Assembly: GCF_000972385.1 (NCBI RefSeq) | Contig: NZ_JXTE01000008.1 | Coordinates: 103,576-167,575, forward strand | DNA: 64,000 bases | Direction: 5' to 3' | DNA from: Streptomyces sp. WM6386 | GTDB taxonomy: Bacteria; Actinomycetota; Actinomycetes; Streptomycetales; Streptomycetaceae | In this document: piece after piece, positions 54,500-62,196 of the stretch | How positions within the stretch are numbered: the stretch's first letter is position 1 | Layout: every line of letters starts with the position of its first letter | Program-made: the position numbers and the translations under genes | The notes under the pieces: model-generated | Databases searched by the model: none | What the model saw: only the letters and a program-made list of their open reading frames with translations | What the model was told of the DNA's origin: nothing

Positions 54500-55557
54500 G
54501 AACTCGCTACCTCTCGCAGTCGCTCGGCCGCGGCCTCCGGCCGGATGTCGTTGATGAACACGTTCATGCCGGACTCGGAACCCGCGAGAAACTTCAGCTT
54601 GCCGGGCGTGCGGCGGATGGTGAAGAGCTCGAGGTGGAGCGCGAAGTCGTCACGGCTGACACCCTCGAACTCCTCCAGCGCGCCGAACGGGGCCTGGTGC
54701 CAGGCCGCGATGTAGGGCGTGAGGGGCTCACCTTCGCCGAAGATCCGGTCGAAGCGCCTCAAGAGTTCCAGATAAACCTGGGGGAATTCTGAGCGCGCGT
54801 CCTCGTCGAGCCCCAGCAGGTCCGGCACCCGGCGCTTCGGGTACAGGTGGACCTCGTACGGCCAGTGCGCCGCGTACGGCACGAAGGCCACCCAGTGTTC
54901 ACCCTCCAGGACGACCCGCTCGTCGGCGAGTTCGCGCTCCAGGACGGCGTCGAAGAGGTTCTCCCCGCCCGTCGCCTCCTTATGGGCGGCGACCGAACGC
55001 AGCGTCAGTGCGGTGCGGGGCGTGGTGAAGGGGTACGCGTAGATCTGCCCGTGCGGGTGACCCAAGGTCACACCGATCTCGGCACCGCGGTTCTCGAAGC
55101 AGAACACCTGTTCCACGGAGGGCAGATGAGACAACTCCGACGTCCGGTCCGTCCACGCGTCGAGGACAAGGCGCACCTGCTCCTCGGTGAGGTCGGCGAA
55201 GGACGCGTTGTGGTCGGAGGTGAAGCAGACGACCTCGCAGCGGCCGGAGTCACCGGCGAGGGACGGGAAGCGGTTCTCGAAGACCACGGCGTCGTACGAC
55301 GAGTCCGGGATCTCGCTGAGCCGCTCGCCCTGCGACGGGCACAGCGGGCACTCGTCGGCCGGCGGGTGGTAGGTGCGGCCCTGGCGGTGCGAGGCGATCG
55401 CGACCGAGTCGCCGAGCAGCACGTCGCGGCGGACCTCGGACGTGGTGACCGTCCGGTCCAGCGGACGGCGGTCCACCGCGTCCCGCACGGTGTCGTCGCG
55501 CAGGTCGTAGTAGATGAGCTCGCGACCGTCGGCCAGTCGGGTCGAGGTCTTCTTCAC
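54496..55557 (-). CDS. galT: galactose-1-phosphate uridylyltransferase
   Basis: The 353-residue HIT-superfamily enzyme has the uridylylated His in HPHGQ (167-171), zinc ligands C70 and C73 (ECPLC), and [13 protein letters not shown] 55557 follows GAAGGAG. It transfers UMP from UDP-glucose to galactose-1-phosphate. First gene of the gal operon; the promoter and its boxes are just upstream. Confidence 0.96.
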   Translation of the reverse strand: MKKTSTRLADGRELIYYDLRDDTVRDAVDRRPLDRTVTTSEVRRDVLLGDSVAIASHRQGRTYHPPADECPLCPSQGERLSEIPDSSYDAVVFENRFPSLAGDSGRCEVVCFTSDHNASFADLTEEQVRLVLDAWTDRTSELSHLPSVEQVFCFENRGAEIGVTLGHPHGQIYAYPFTTPRTALTLRSVAAHKEATGGENLFDAVLERELADERVVLEGEHWVAFVPYAAHWPYEVHLYPKRRVPDLLGLDEDARSEFPQVYLELLRRFDRIFGEGEPLTPYIAAWHQAPFGALEEFEGVSRDDFALHLELFTIRRTPGKLKFLAGSESGMNVFINDIRPEAAAERLREVASS

Positions 55558-55573
55558 CGCCGGACTCCTTCAC

Positions 55574-55635
55574 TCAAACAGAACTAAACACAAGTAACCA
55601 TAACTCGACAGTCGCGTCAACGTCGGAATCAAACA
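55574..55635. promoter_or_regulatory. gal promoter with flanking TCAAACA-type operator boxes
   Basis: On the minus strand TTGACG (55620-55615), a 17-bp spacer and TTACTT (55597-55592) form a promoter for galT. The box TCAAACA occurs at 55574-55580 and 55629-55635, and CTAAACA at 55584-55590. Two are 10 bp apart just after the -10 and one lies above the -35. I recall that the S. lividans galP1 promoter has a complex operator of repeated hexamers, so this fits a galactose-responsive repressor. The divergent symporter may share it. Confidence 0.65.
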
Positions 55636-55668
55636 AAGCGCACCAGCGGAAGGGTTGAATGGCTGCCC

Positions 55669-57357
55669 ATGCAAACCATCACAAAAGGCACATATCTAGC
55701 AGCCGAGCTACGACTCCCCACGAACTGGCTCGACTACACGATCCTCGGCATCTACTTCGTGGTGGTCCTGGGCATCGGGTTCGCGGCCCGCCGCTCGGTG
55801 AAGACCAGCCTCGACTTCTTCCTCTCGGGGCGCTCGCTGCCCGCCTGGATCACCGGTCTGGCCTTCATCTCCGCCAACCTGGCCGCCACCGAGATCCTCG
55901 GCATGGCCGCCAACAGTGCGCAGTACGGCGTCTACACCGTGCACTGGTACTGGATCGGCGCCATCCCGGCCATGGTCTTCCTCGGCCTGGTGATGATGCC
56001 CTTCTACTACTCCTCCAAGGTCCGCTCGGTCCCCGAGATGCTGCTGCTGCGCTTCGACAAGTGGGCGCACCTGCTGAGCTCCGCGCTCTTCGCCTTCGCC
56101 GCGATCCTGATCTCCGGGGTCAACCTGTACGCCCTCGCGATCGTCGTCGAGGCGCTGCTGGGCTGGCCGCAGTGGGTGGCGATCCTGGTCGCGGGCGCGT
56201 TCGTGCTGGCGTACATCACGCTCGGCGGTCTGTCGTCGGCGATCTACAACGAGGTCCTGCAGTTCTTCGTGATCCTCGCGGCCCTCATCCCGATCGTGGT
56301 GCTGGGCCTGAAGAAGGTGGGCGGCTGGGACGGCCTGACGGACAAGCTGACGGCCCAGCACGGCGCCGACTTCACGACGGCGTGGGGCGGTACGGGCATC
56401 GGCTCGGACAACCCGCTCGGCGCGAACTGGCTGACGATCGTGCTGGGCCTGGGCTTCGTGCTGTCCTTCGGCTACTGGACGACGAACTTCGCGGAGGTCC
56501 AGCGAGCGCTGTCGGCGAAGAACCTGAGCGCGGCCCAGCGGACCCCCCTGATCGCCGCCTACCCCAAGATCTTCATCGTCTTCCTGGTGATGATCCCGGG
56601 CCTGACGGCCGCGGCCCTGATCCCCGGCTTCGGCACCGCGGAGTCCGGCTACCAGTACAACGACGCGATCCCGTACCTGATGGAACAACTGCTGCCCAAC
56701 GGTGTCCTGGGCATCGCGGTGACGGGTCTGCTGGCCGCCTTCATGGCGGGCATGGCGGCGAACGTGTCGTCCTTCAACACGGTGTTCACGAACGACATCT
56801 GGGCGCGGTACGTGGAGAGGGGCCGCGAGGACGCGTACTACGTGCGCTTCGGACGCCTGATCACGGTGATCGGCGTGGCGGCGTCGGTCGGCACGGCGTT
56901 CCTGGCGTCGTCCTTCTCGAACATCATGAGCTACCTCCAGACCCTGTTCTCCTTCTTCAACGTGCCGATGTTCGTCGTCTTCATCGTCGGCATGTTCTGG
57001 AAGCGCGCGTCCGCGAAGTCGGGCTTCTGGGGCCTGCTGGCAGGCACGGTGGCGGCGATGGTGAACTACTTCTGGATCTACAAGCAGGGCATCGTCGACA
57101 TCCCGACCGACCAGGGCGCCAACTTCGTCTCGGCGATCGTGGGCTTCGTGGCGGGCGCGGTGGTCATGGTCGCGGTGTCGCTGTTCACCGCACCCAAGCC
57201 GGCTGCGGAGCTCCAGGGCCTGGTCTACGGCACCCGCTCCCCGGGCATGTCCGAGGCACCGGCCGAGGGCGACGACGCCTGGTACCGCAGGCCGGCCCTG
57301 CTGGGCTGGGGCGCGGTGATCCTGGCGGCCGCCTGCTACATCCCGTTCTCGTTCTGA
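55669..57357 (+). CDS. sodium:galactose/glucose symporter (SSS family, vSGLT-like)
   Basis: The 562-residue carrier has about 14 TM helices. FFLSGRSLPAWITGLAFISA and NLAATEILGMAANSAQYGVY match the sodium and sugar site of SGLT proteins. The GFVLSFGYWTTNFAEVQRAL segment matches the conserved loop of that subfamily. Being divergent from galTEK and sharing its promoter region, it probably imports galactose. ATG 55669 is the start; 57387 follows in the same operon. Confidence 0.93.
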   Translation: MQTITKGTYLAAELRLPTNWLDYTILGIYFVVVLGIGFAARRSVKTSLDFFLSGRSLPAWITGLAFISANLAATEILGMAANSAQYGVYTVHWYWIGAIPAMVFLGLVMMPFYYSSKVRSVPEMLLLRFDKWAHLLSSALFAFAAILISGVNLYALAIVVEALLGWPQWVAILVAGAFVLAYITLGGLSSAIYNEVLQFFVILAALIPIVVLGLKKVGGWDGLTDKLTAQHGADFTTAWGGTGIGSDNPLGANWLTIVLGLGFVLSFGYWTTNFAEVQRALSAKNLSAAQRTPLIAAYPKIFIVFLVMIPGLTAAALIPGFGTAESGYQYNDAIPYLMEQLLPNGVLGIAVTGLLAAFMAGMAANVSSFNTVFTNDIWARYVERGREDAYYVRFGRLITVIGVAASVGTAFLASSFSNIMSYLQTLFSFFNVPMFVVFIVGMFWKRASAKSGFWGLLAGTVAAMVNYFWIYKQGIVDIPTDQGANFVSAIVGFVAGAVVMVAVSLFTAPKPAAELQGLVYGTRSPGMSEAPAEGDDAWYRRPALLGWGAVILAAACYIPFSF

Positions 57358-57386
57358 CCGAGCTCCGGAAGGGAGTTTGAGAGACC

Positions 57387-57704
57387 ATGTCCGATCACTC
57401 CGGATACTCCGACAAGGACGTCCAGCGGGAAGTCGCCGAACTACAGGCCCAGTCCGCCACCGCGGCCCGCATCTTCGACCTGCGCCGCATCATCGGCGGC
57501 CTGTTCGTGTTGTACGGCGTCATCGTCACCATCGCCGGCATCAACCCCTCCGACGCCACCCTCGACAAGGCCGAGGGCGTCAACATCAACCTCTGGACCG
57601 GCCTCGGGATGCTGCTCCTCGGCATCTTCTTCCTGGTGTGGCTGAAGCTGCGGCCTACGGCGCCGCCGGTGCCGGAGGTAGGTGCGGAGGAGATGCCCGA
57701 GTAA
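57387..57704 (+). CDS. small two-helix membrane protein of the symporter operon
   Basis: The 105-residue protein has a coiled-coil N-terminus (DVQREVAELQAQSATAARIF) and two TM helices (IIGGLFVLYGVIVTIAGI; LWTGLGMLLLGIFFLVWLKL). It starts 30 bp after the symporter and is preceded by GGAAGGGAG. Small membrane proteins of this type often accompany sodium/solute symporters; its role is unknown. Confidence 0.85.
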   Translation: MSDHSGYSDKDVQREVAELQAQSATAARIFDLRRIIGGLFVLYGVIVTIAGINPSDATLDKAEGVNINLWTGLGMLLLGIFFLVWLKLRPTAPPVPEVGAEEMPE

Positions 57705-57765
57705 AGGGGGCGGGGCAGGGACCGGCGGACGGTCCCTGCCCCTGCCTTGCTGTCCTTGGCGTCGG

Positions 57766-58650
57766 TTACTCGGCGGTGAACAGGTCGTCGGCGGTGGTGG
57801 CGTGGATGGCTCGCTGTGACCAGAGGGTGAGCTGGTCGATGTCCGTGCAGGCTTCCACGCGCTGCCGGACGGGATCAGGAATATCGATGCCACGCCAGCG
57901 AAGGATGTTCAGCACCGTCTCGGCACGCTCCTCGACGCGCCCCTCCTCGCGCCCCTCTTCGCGCACCTGCTCGGCGAGCGGGTGCCGGAAGAAGTACTGC
58001 ATCGTGGTCATGAGGTCCCTCCACATCTGCTGCACCTGGGGATCTGCCAGGCATGAGTCGACGAACTGCGCGTAGGCCCCGGCGCTGTCCGCGTCGAGGG
58101 TCTGAAGGGCGGCCACCAGGGATTCCAGTATGGCGGGAGCCTGCGGGCCGCGGCCATGTGTCATGGCCGAGAGCACCGCGAGCGAGGGGGCCGCGACAGC
58201 CTGCTGTACGTCCGCGATCAGCGGAACGTTGTCCGGCCCGAGGACGAGTGGGTTGACGGTGAGCGAGGGCCGCCCCCGCACTCCGAGGTGAATGGGCCGG
58301 GCCGCCCAGCGGGCCGTGGCCCTGCTCTGCGTGCTGACGATGAGCACCGGCTCACAGCGGTACTTCTCGTACAGGTAGCTGAGGTAGTACGGCCAACTGC
58401 CGCGCTTCCTCTCGTCCGGCTGCCCCTGCGACTCCACGACCAGGAGATACGCGCCCTCGCCGGTCTCCGCCCGCAGCAACGTGTCCACGCGCCGCTCGAC
58501 CGGCTCGATCTCGGTGAGATCGACGTTCATGGCGGCGAAATCGTGCGGCTCGGGGAAGGGGACGTCCAAGACGTCCTGCAGTGCACGGGTCAGTAGCGCC
58601 GGGTCCTTCTGGAAGATCCGGTGCATCGCCTCGTGCGACGAGCTGACCAT
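57766..58650 (-). CDS. Rpn-like PD-(D/E)XK nuclease-family protein
   Basis: I start at ATG 58650 (GAAAGGAGAG upstream), 294 residues. The N-terminal half has D in VDTLLRAETG and the LLVVESQGQPDERKRGSWPY segment, which is the E-x-Q variant of PD-(D/E)XK seen in the Rpn/YhgA family. The C-terminal half holds helices and a charged EQVREEGREEGRVEERAETV stretch typical of the family. Rpn proteins are DNA nucleases with suggested roles in recombination. It converges on the symporter operon and begins a block of accessory genes. Confidence 0.78.
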   Translation of the reverse strand: MVSSSHEAMHRIFQKDPALLTRALQDVLDVPFPEPHDFAAMNVDLTEIEPVERRVDTLLRAETGEGAYLLVVESQGQPDERKRGSWPYYLSYLYEKYRCEPVLIVSTQSRATARWAARPIHLGVRGRPSLTVNPLVLGPDNVPLIADVQQAVAAPSLAVLSAMTHGRGPQAPAILESLVAALQTLDADSAGAYAQFVDSCLADPQVQQMWRDLMTTMQYFFRHPLAEQVREEGREEGRVEERAETVLNILRWRGIDIPDPVRQRVEACTDIDQLTLWSQRAIHATTADDLFTAE

Positions 58651-58699
58651 CGGCTCTCCTTTCTGTCCGATGTGATCGACGAGCTGGGCGGCGGCCGGG

Positions 58700-59017
58700 T
58701 CACCCCTCATGGCCGGTCCCGGTGCCCACCCCGGGCACGGGCAGCCGCAGGCCACGCGACTCGGCGACGCGCAGGGCATCGGCCAGGCACTCTGCGAGGC
58801 GGATGCCGACGTAACGGACCTCGGTGTGCGGGGACATGGGGTCGTCCAGCACCTGGCGGGCATGGCCGAGCACGTCGGTGCCCATGGCGAGCTGCGCGGC
58901 TTCCAAGCGGTCCGCCAGACCGGCCAGCTACCCGCCCTCTCTGTCCGTCACGAGATAGCAGGGCTTGCCTTCGGGCGAGGGCCAGGGCAGGAGACGGGGC
59001 GTGGTGATCGGGTCCAT
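58700..59017 (-). pseudogene. small conserved Streptomyces ORF interrupted by an in-frame TAG
   Basis: The frame from ATG 59017 reads MDPITTPRLLPWPSPEG, then GKPCYLVTDREGG, and meets TAG at 58930-58928 (codon 30). The same frame continues without further stops through LAGLADRLEAAQLAMG and TEVRYVGIRLAECLADALR to a TGA at 58700. I remember intact Streptomyces proteins of about 100 residues with the same order (GKPCYLVTD then LAD..EA.QLGMG). Its ATG overlaps the stop of the upstream gene (TGATG). A nonsense mutation is the simplest explanation. Confidence 0.7.
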
Positions 59018-59352
59018 CAGGCGGCCACCCCCGGCATGCCGACGAGGTGCTGGTCCAGGTCGATCTCGAATTCGGCAGCAAGCACGAAGGGGAGGTGACG
59101 GCTCCGCTGCTCGGCGCGTTCGCGTTCGTGGGCGGTGAGGTACGGGCGGACGAGACGGGTCTCGCTGCCGTCAAGAGCGACGTTCAGACCGTACGGCGAG
59201 CGGTGGCGGGGAAGAGGCGCGCGTGCGATCGCTCCTACGGGCTGAACCGCGGGCATCGATGGAGCAGAACGGGAGCCTGCGCGGTGCGTTCCTGTGCCCG
59301 GGGCGAGCAGAAGGCTCAGCCGATGGACGGTACAGCGGATATGGTTCCGCAT
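59017..59352 (-). CDS. small conserved hypothetical protein
   Basis: I start at ATG 59352 (AAGGAG upstream), 111 residues. The C-terminal half SPYGLNVALDGSETRLVRPY, LTAHERERAEQRSRHL and AEFEIDLDQHLVGMPGVAA is typical of a short protein paired, in Streptomyces, with the ORF that follows and with a GntR regulator. Function unknown. Confidence 0.75.
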   Translation of the reverse strand: MRNHIRCTVHRLSLLLAPGTGTHRAGSRSAPSMPAVQPVGAIARAPLPRHRSPYGLNVALDGSETRLVRPYLTAHERERAEQRSRHLPFVLAAEFEIDLDQHLVGMPGVAA

Positions 59353-59530
59353 GTCGACGCTCCTTGTAAGCGTTGGCCACGCCCCGGGAGGTCTAGCCAC
59401 CTCGCCGGGGTCTTCGTCGTCTCGACTCTACAGTGAATCAGGGAGCATCGTGGAGCAATAGGGAGCATGCGGATGCATGAGGAAGTTCCCACATGTGGTG
59501 AGCTGCTTCGATGCGCTTTAGCGTGCGGAC

Positions 59531-59824
59531 ATGGCTGACGATCGTGACTGGAGACCTGACCTGACGAGCCACGTCTACGTGTATCTCCAGGTCGTGAACC
59601 ACATCGCCGAGCAGATCCGCACCGGGCGCCTACCGGCGGGAGCACGGCTCGCGGCCGAGCGCGACCTCGCCGAACAGTACGGCGTAGCCGTCAACACCGT
59701 CCGCCGGGCGATCCGCGACCTCCGCGATCAGGGTCTTGTGATCACGGTTCCCATCAAGGGCACGTTCGTCCGCGCCGAACGGCCACCCACCGACAGGCCC
59801 GACGAGGACGGGACCGCCGGCTGA
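59531..59824 (+). CDS. short GntR-family DNA-binding protein
   Basis: The 97-residue protein is essentially a GntR winged helix: YLQVVNHIAEQIRTGRLPAG, RDLAEQYGVAVNTVRRAIRD and GLVITVPIKGTFV. There is no effector-binding domain. It is divergent from the small hypothetical gene and is likely to regulate it. Confidence 0.92.
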   Translation: MADDRDWRPDLTSHVYVYLQVVNHIAEQIRTGRLPAGARLAAERDLAEQYGVAVNTVRRAIRDLRDQGLVITVPIKGTFVRAERPPTDRPDEDGTAG

Positions 59825-59876
59825 CGGCCTTCAGAGCCGCTGCCCCGGAAAGAGGGCGGTCGGTCGACAAGCCGAG

Positions 59877-59917
59877 AACGCCCTCTGCGCGGTCACTTCG
59901 ACCCCGCAGAGGGCGTT
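59877..59917 (+). terminator. terminator of the GntR gene
   Basis: AACGCCCTCTGC (59877-59888) pairs perfectly with GCAGAGGGCGTT (59906-59917) around a 17-nt loop and is followed by TCGTTG. Confidence 0.75.
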
Positions 59918-60252
59918 TCGTTGTACCCAGAGGGCAGAGCCAATGCCCTTGGTTTCGCTTCCTGTGTATCGACCAGGGCGGTCGGGAAGTCCCAGTCGTC
60001 GGAGAACACGGCGTTCGCGTTGGCCGCGCTGAACTGGGCGATGGCGCTGCCGTGGCGGAAGACCACTGCCCTTGTCGGGTCGGAGAGTTCGTCGTCTTTG
60101 TATGCCGCGGTGAAGGCGACGGCCTCGTCACCGGCGTCGGGCGCGATGTTCGCGTCCACGGTGCCGGTGCAGACGGAGGAGAACCCGCCCTCGCACGTGT
60201 CGATCGAGCTGCACAGCGACTTGAGTGCCGCCTTGGCCTGGGCTTCGGTGTC
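59893..60252 (-). pseudogene. N-terminally truncated lipoprotein-like fragment
   Basis: The last 119 codons of this frame (DTEAQAKAALKSLCSSIDTC, then TRAVVFRHGSAIAQFSAANA and ALVDTQEAKPRALALPSG) look like the C-terminal part of an exported Streptomyces lipoprotein. Upstream of 60252 the frame stays open to 60762 but reads as nonsense, and no signal peptide is present. The 5' end of the gene is therefore lost. Confidence 0.6.
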
Positions 60253-60257
60253 GGGCG

Positions 60258-60430
60258 ATGGGCCTAGGCGCGGTCGTAAAACGGAACGGAGCGAAGGCGC
60301 CGGTGAAGGCGGTGGTGTTCCGCAAGGGGGACACCGTCGGATACGTGACCGCCGTGCCCGAGGGCGATGGCCCAAGAACTTCTCCGTGCCGGCCGCCGTG
60401 GTCGAGGCGCAGCTCACCAAGCTGTCATAA
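60258..60430 (+). pseudogene. frameshifted C-terminal fragment of a related lipoprotein
   Basis: One plus frame reads RNGAKAPVKAVVFRKGDTVG and YVTAVPEGDG; near 60370 it must shift one base to continue as PKNFSVPAAVVEAQLTKLS and stop at 60430. AVVFR-G and the VPxAxVxxQxxKL pattern match the fragment on the other strand, so both come from the same family. The two truncated ends face each other at ~60255. Confidence 0.6.
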
Positions 60431-60599
60431 GTGAGGGCGAGCTGTGAGCTGCCGCCCCGTCGGGAACAGCTCACTCCGGGCCCGGGAGGCCGACTATGGC
60501 CGTAGGGACGGCGCGTCGAAGGAGCACAGCGATATGAAGGTCCGCCCGCTGAAGTCCACCGACCCGAAGGGGCGGGCACCCGCCCCCTCCTCCACAGGC

Positions 60600-61013
60600 C
60601 TAGAAGTAGGGGTTGTTGTCCCACGACGAGGTGTCGCACGAGAGCGGTGTGTCGCCCTCGAACGTGCAGACTTGGATGCGCAAGCCGGCGATGCCATTCG
60701 AGTCGGTCAGCGAGGTGTTCCAACCGAGCGTCGCACCGTAGCCGTTGTAGTTGTAGCGCCACGCGTAACTGCTTACGTCGTGGAGCGCGTCCAGGGACTG
60801 CACTCGGACCCGGACGTGGTGACCGTCGGCCTTGGTGTCCTGCACCTCCATGTGGATGGAGTACGCACTGGTCGTACTGTTGTAGTCGAAACTGCCCCAG
60901 CCCCGGGCGCCGCTGGGCGAAGCAGTGACGTCAGCTGCGGACGCGGGTGACGCGGCGAAGGCGAGAGCCGCCACAGCGGCGGCTCCCACGGTCAGTCCAT
61001 GACGGAGTTTCAA
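60600..61013 (-). CDS. small secreted protein
   Basis: The TTG start at 61013 follows GGGGGG; 137 residues. A signal peptide (LTVGAAAVAALAFAASPASA-ADV) leads a ~110-residue beta-rich domain (GWGSFDYNSTTSAYSIHMEV, VRVRVQSLDALHD, WRYNYNGYGATLGWN) with two Cys (VCTFEGDTPLSC) that can form a disulfide. I do not recognise the family; it looks like many small Streptomyces exported proteins. Confidence 0.82.
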   Translation of the reverse strand: MKLRHGLTVGAAAVAALAFAASPASAADVTASPSGARGWGSFDYNSTTSAYSIHMEVQDTKADGHHVRVRVQSLDALHDVSSYAWRYNYNGYGATLGWNTSLTDSNGIAGLRIQVCTFEGDTPLSCDTSSWDNNPYF

Positions 61014-61214
61014 GGGCCCCCCAGTGATCAGAACGGTCTGGAGCAGCAGATCGTAGGGGGTTCAGGATCACGCTATCCAGCCTAAAAATGATCATGTGAC
61101 CCAAATAACAGAAAGCCGGGCGGGGGCGAAGTCCGGCCGACTCTCTACTTGCGTGGGCGAGTTGACCGGCGCCCGATGATCACCAAAATCGCCTCCGCGT
61201 CGCCGTAGAAGCGG

Positions 61215-61910
61215 TCAGGAATCCGATGGGTGCGGTTCGTGCGGGAGGGATCCCGCACGGTCCAACAGCCCCGTCCGGGCTGCCAACGCCGCCGCCTCAA
61301 GTCGCGACCCCACTCCCAACTTCATCAGGACTCGCTGCACATGGGTGCGGGCCGTGGACGGTGCGATACCCATGCCCGCCGCGATGAGACGAGTATCCTC
61401 GCCGTCGGCGACGCGTACCAGGACCTCCACCTCCCTCGGGGTGAGCATCTGGAGCAGGCGCTGGCCCTCGTCGTCCGGTTGGGCGGCTGGATTGAGCAGT
61501 TCACTGAACGCTCCCTGCAGCAGTTGCGGCGCTACAGCCGCCTCACCCGCCCTCGCCTTCATGATCGCCCGTTCTACGCCCTCGATCCGCTCATCGTGTC
61601 GAACGTATCCCGACGCACCAGCCGCGAACGCCGCCGCGATGCCGCGTGGGCTCGGCACAGGCCCCAGGACCAGCACCGCGACCTGCGGACGTTCGCGCTT
61701 GATCTTCACCACCGGGTCGAAGATGCCCGGTTCGGCCGGTGTCGCCGTGCCCAGCAGGCACACCTCGGGCGCCCGGGTGATCACCAGCTCCGCCGCGCCC
61801 GCGGCGGGTGCCGCCGCGGCGAGCACCCGGTGCCCGCGCAGCTTCAACGCCGAGGCCAGCGCCTCCGCGAGCAGTCGGTGGTCGTCGACCACCATGAGCC
61901 GCACTCCCAT
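61215..61910 (-). CDS. response-regulator-like LuxR protein lacking the phosphoacceptor Asp
   Basis: I start at ATG 61910 (MGVRLMVVDDHR), 231 residues. The acidic pair D9-D10 is present, but the phospho-acceptor position in VCLLGTATPAEPG is Gly54, and the conserved Lys of the receiver is Arg (GYVRHD). The C-terminal LuxR HTH (LTPREVEVLVRVADGEDTRL, APSTARTHVQRVLMKLGV) is intact. It is an atypical regulator that probably works without phosphorylation. No kinase gene is adjacent. Confidence 0.88.
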   Translation of the reverse strand: MGVRLMVVDDHRLLAEALASALKLRGHRVLAAAAPAAGAAELVITRAPEVCLLGTATPAEPGIFDPVVKIKRERPQVAVLVLGPVPSPRGIAAAFAAGASGYVRHDERIEGVERAIMKARAGEAAVAPQLLQGAFSELLNPAAQPDDEGQRLLQMLTPREVEVLVRVADGEDTRLIAAGMGIAPSTARTHVQRVLMKLGVGSRLEAAALAARTGLLDRAGSLPHEPHPSDS

Positions 61911-62146
61911 CGAGCAACCCCCCAGTCCCCCCAATGGATCCCCATGCAACGATCCCCATGCCCCGCTGTGGAAGCTCCACTATGGATGCCCACTGATCGC
62001 ACGGCCAGAAGCCCCCTCCCGGCTCCCCCGCTCTTCATGCCCCCGGAAGCTACACGCTTGTTCGACGTTGCGCTCCCCCTACTCGTGAGAAGTGCCCCGG
62101 ATCGACAGAATTTCCGGCATTCGAGGTTGATGGGTGGTACGCGCAC

Positions 62147-62174
62147 GGCCCCACCCCTGAGCAGGGATGGGGCC
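62147..62174 (-). terminator. terminator of the beta-propeller gene
   Basis: GGCCCCACCCCTG pairs with CAGGGATGGGGCC with one mismatch around a 2-3-nt loop, 22 bp after the stop of the minus-strand gene at 62197. Confidence 0.6.
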
Positions 62175-62196
62175 ATGATCACGGGTGGTTCTGCGC

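Noticed and set aside
58928..58930. Pyrrolysine or programmed read-through at the TAG
   Set aside because: Streptomyces are not known to use pyrrolysine and no stimulatory structure is evident; nonsense mutation is simpler.
59893..60762. 289-residue intact minus-strand protein
   Set aside because: Only the last ~119 residues look like real protein; the rest is composition-driven and lacks a signal or start site.
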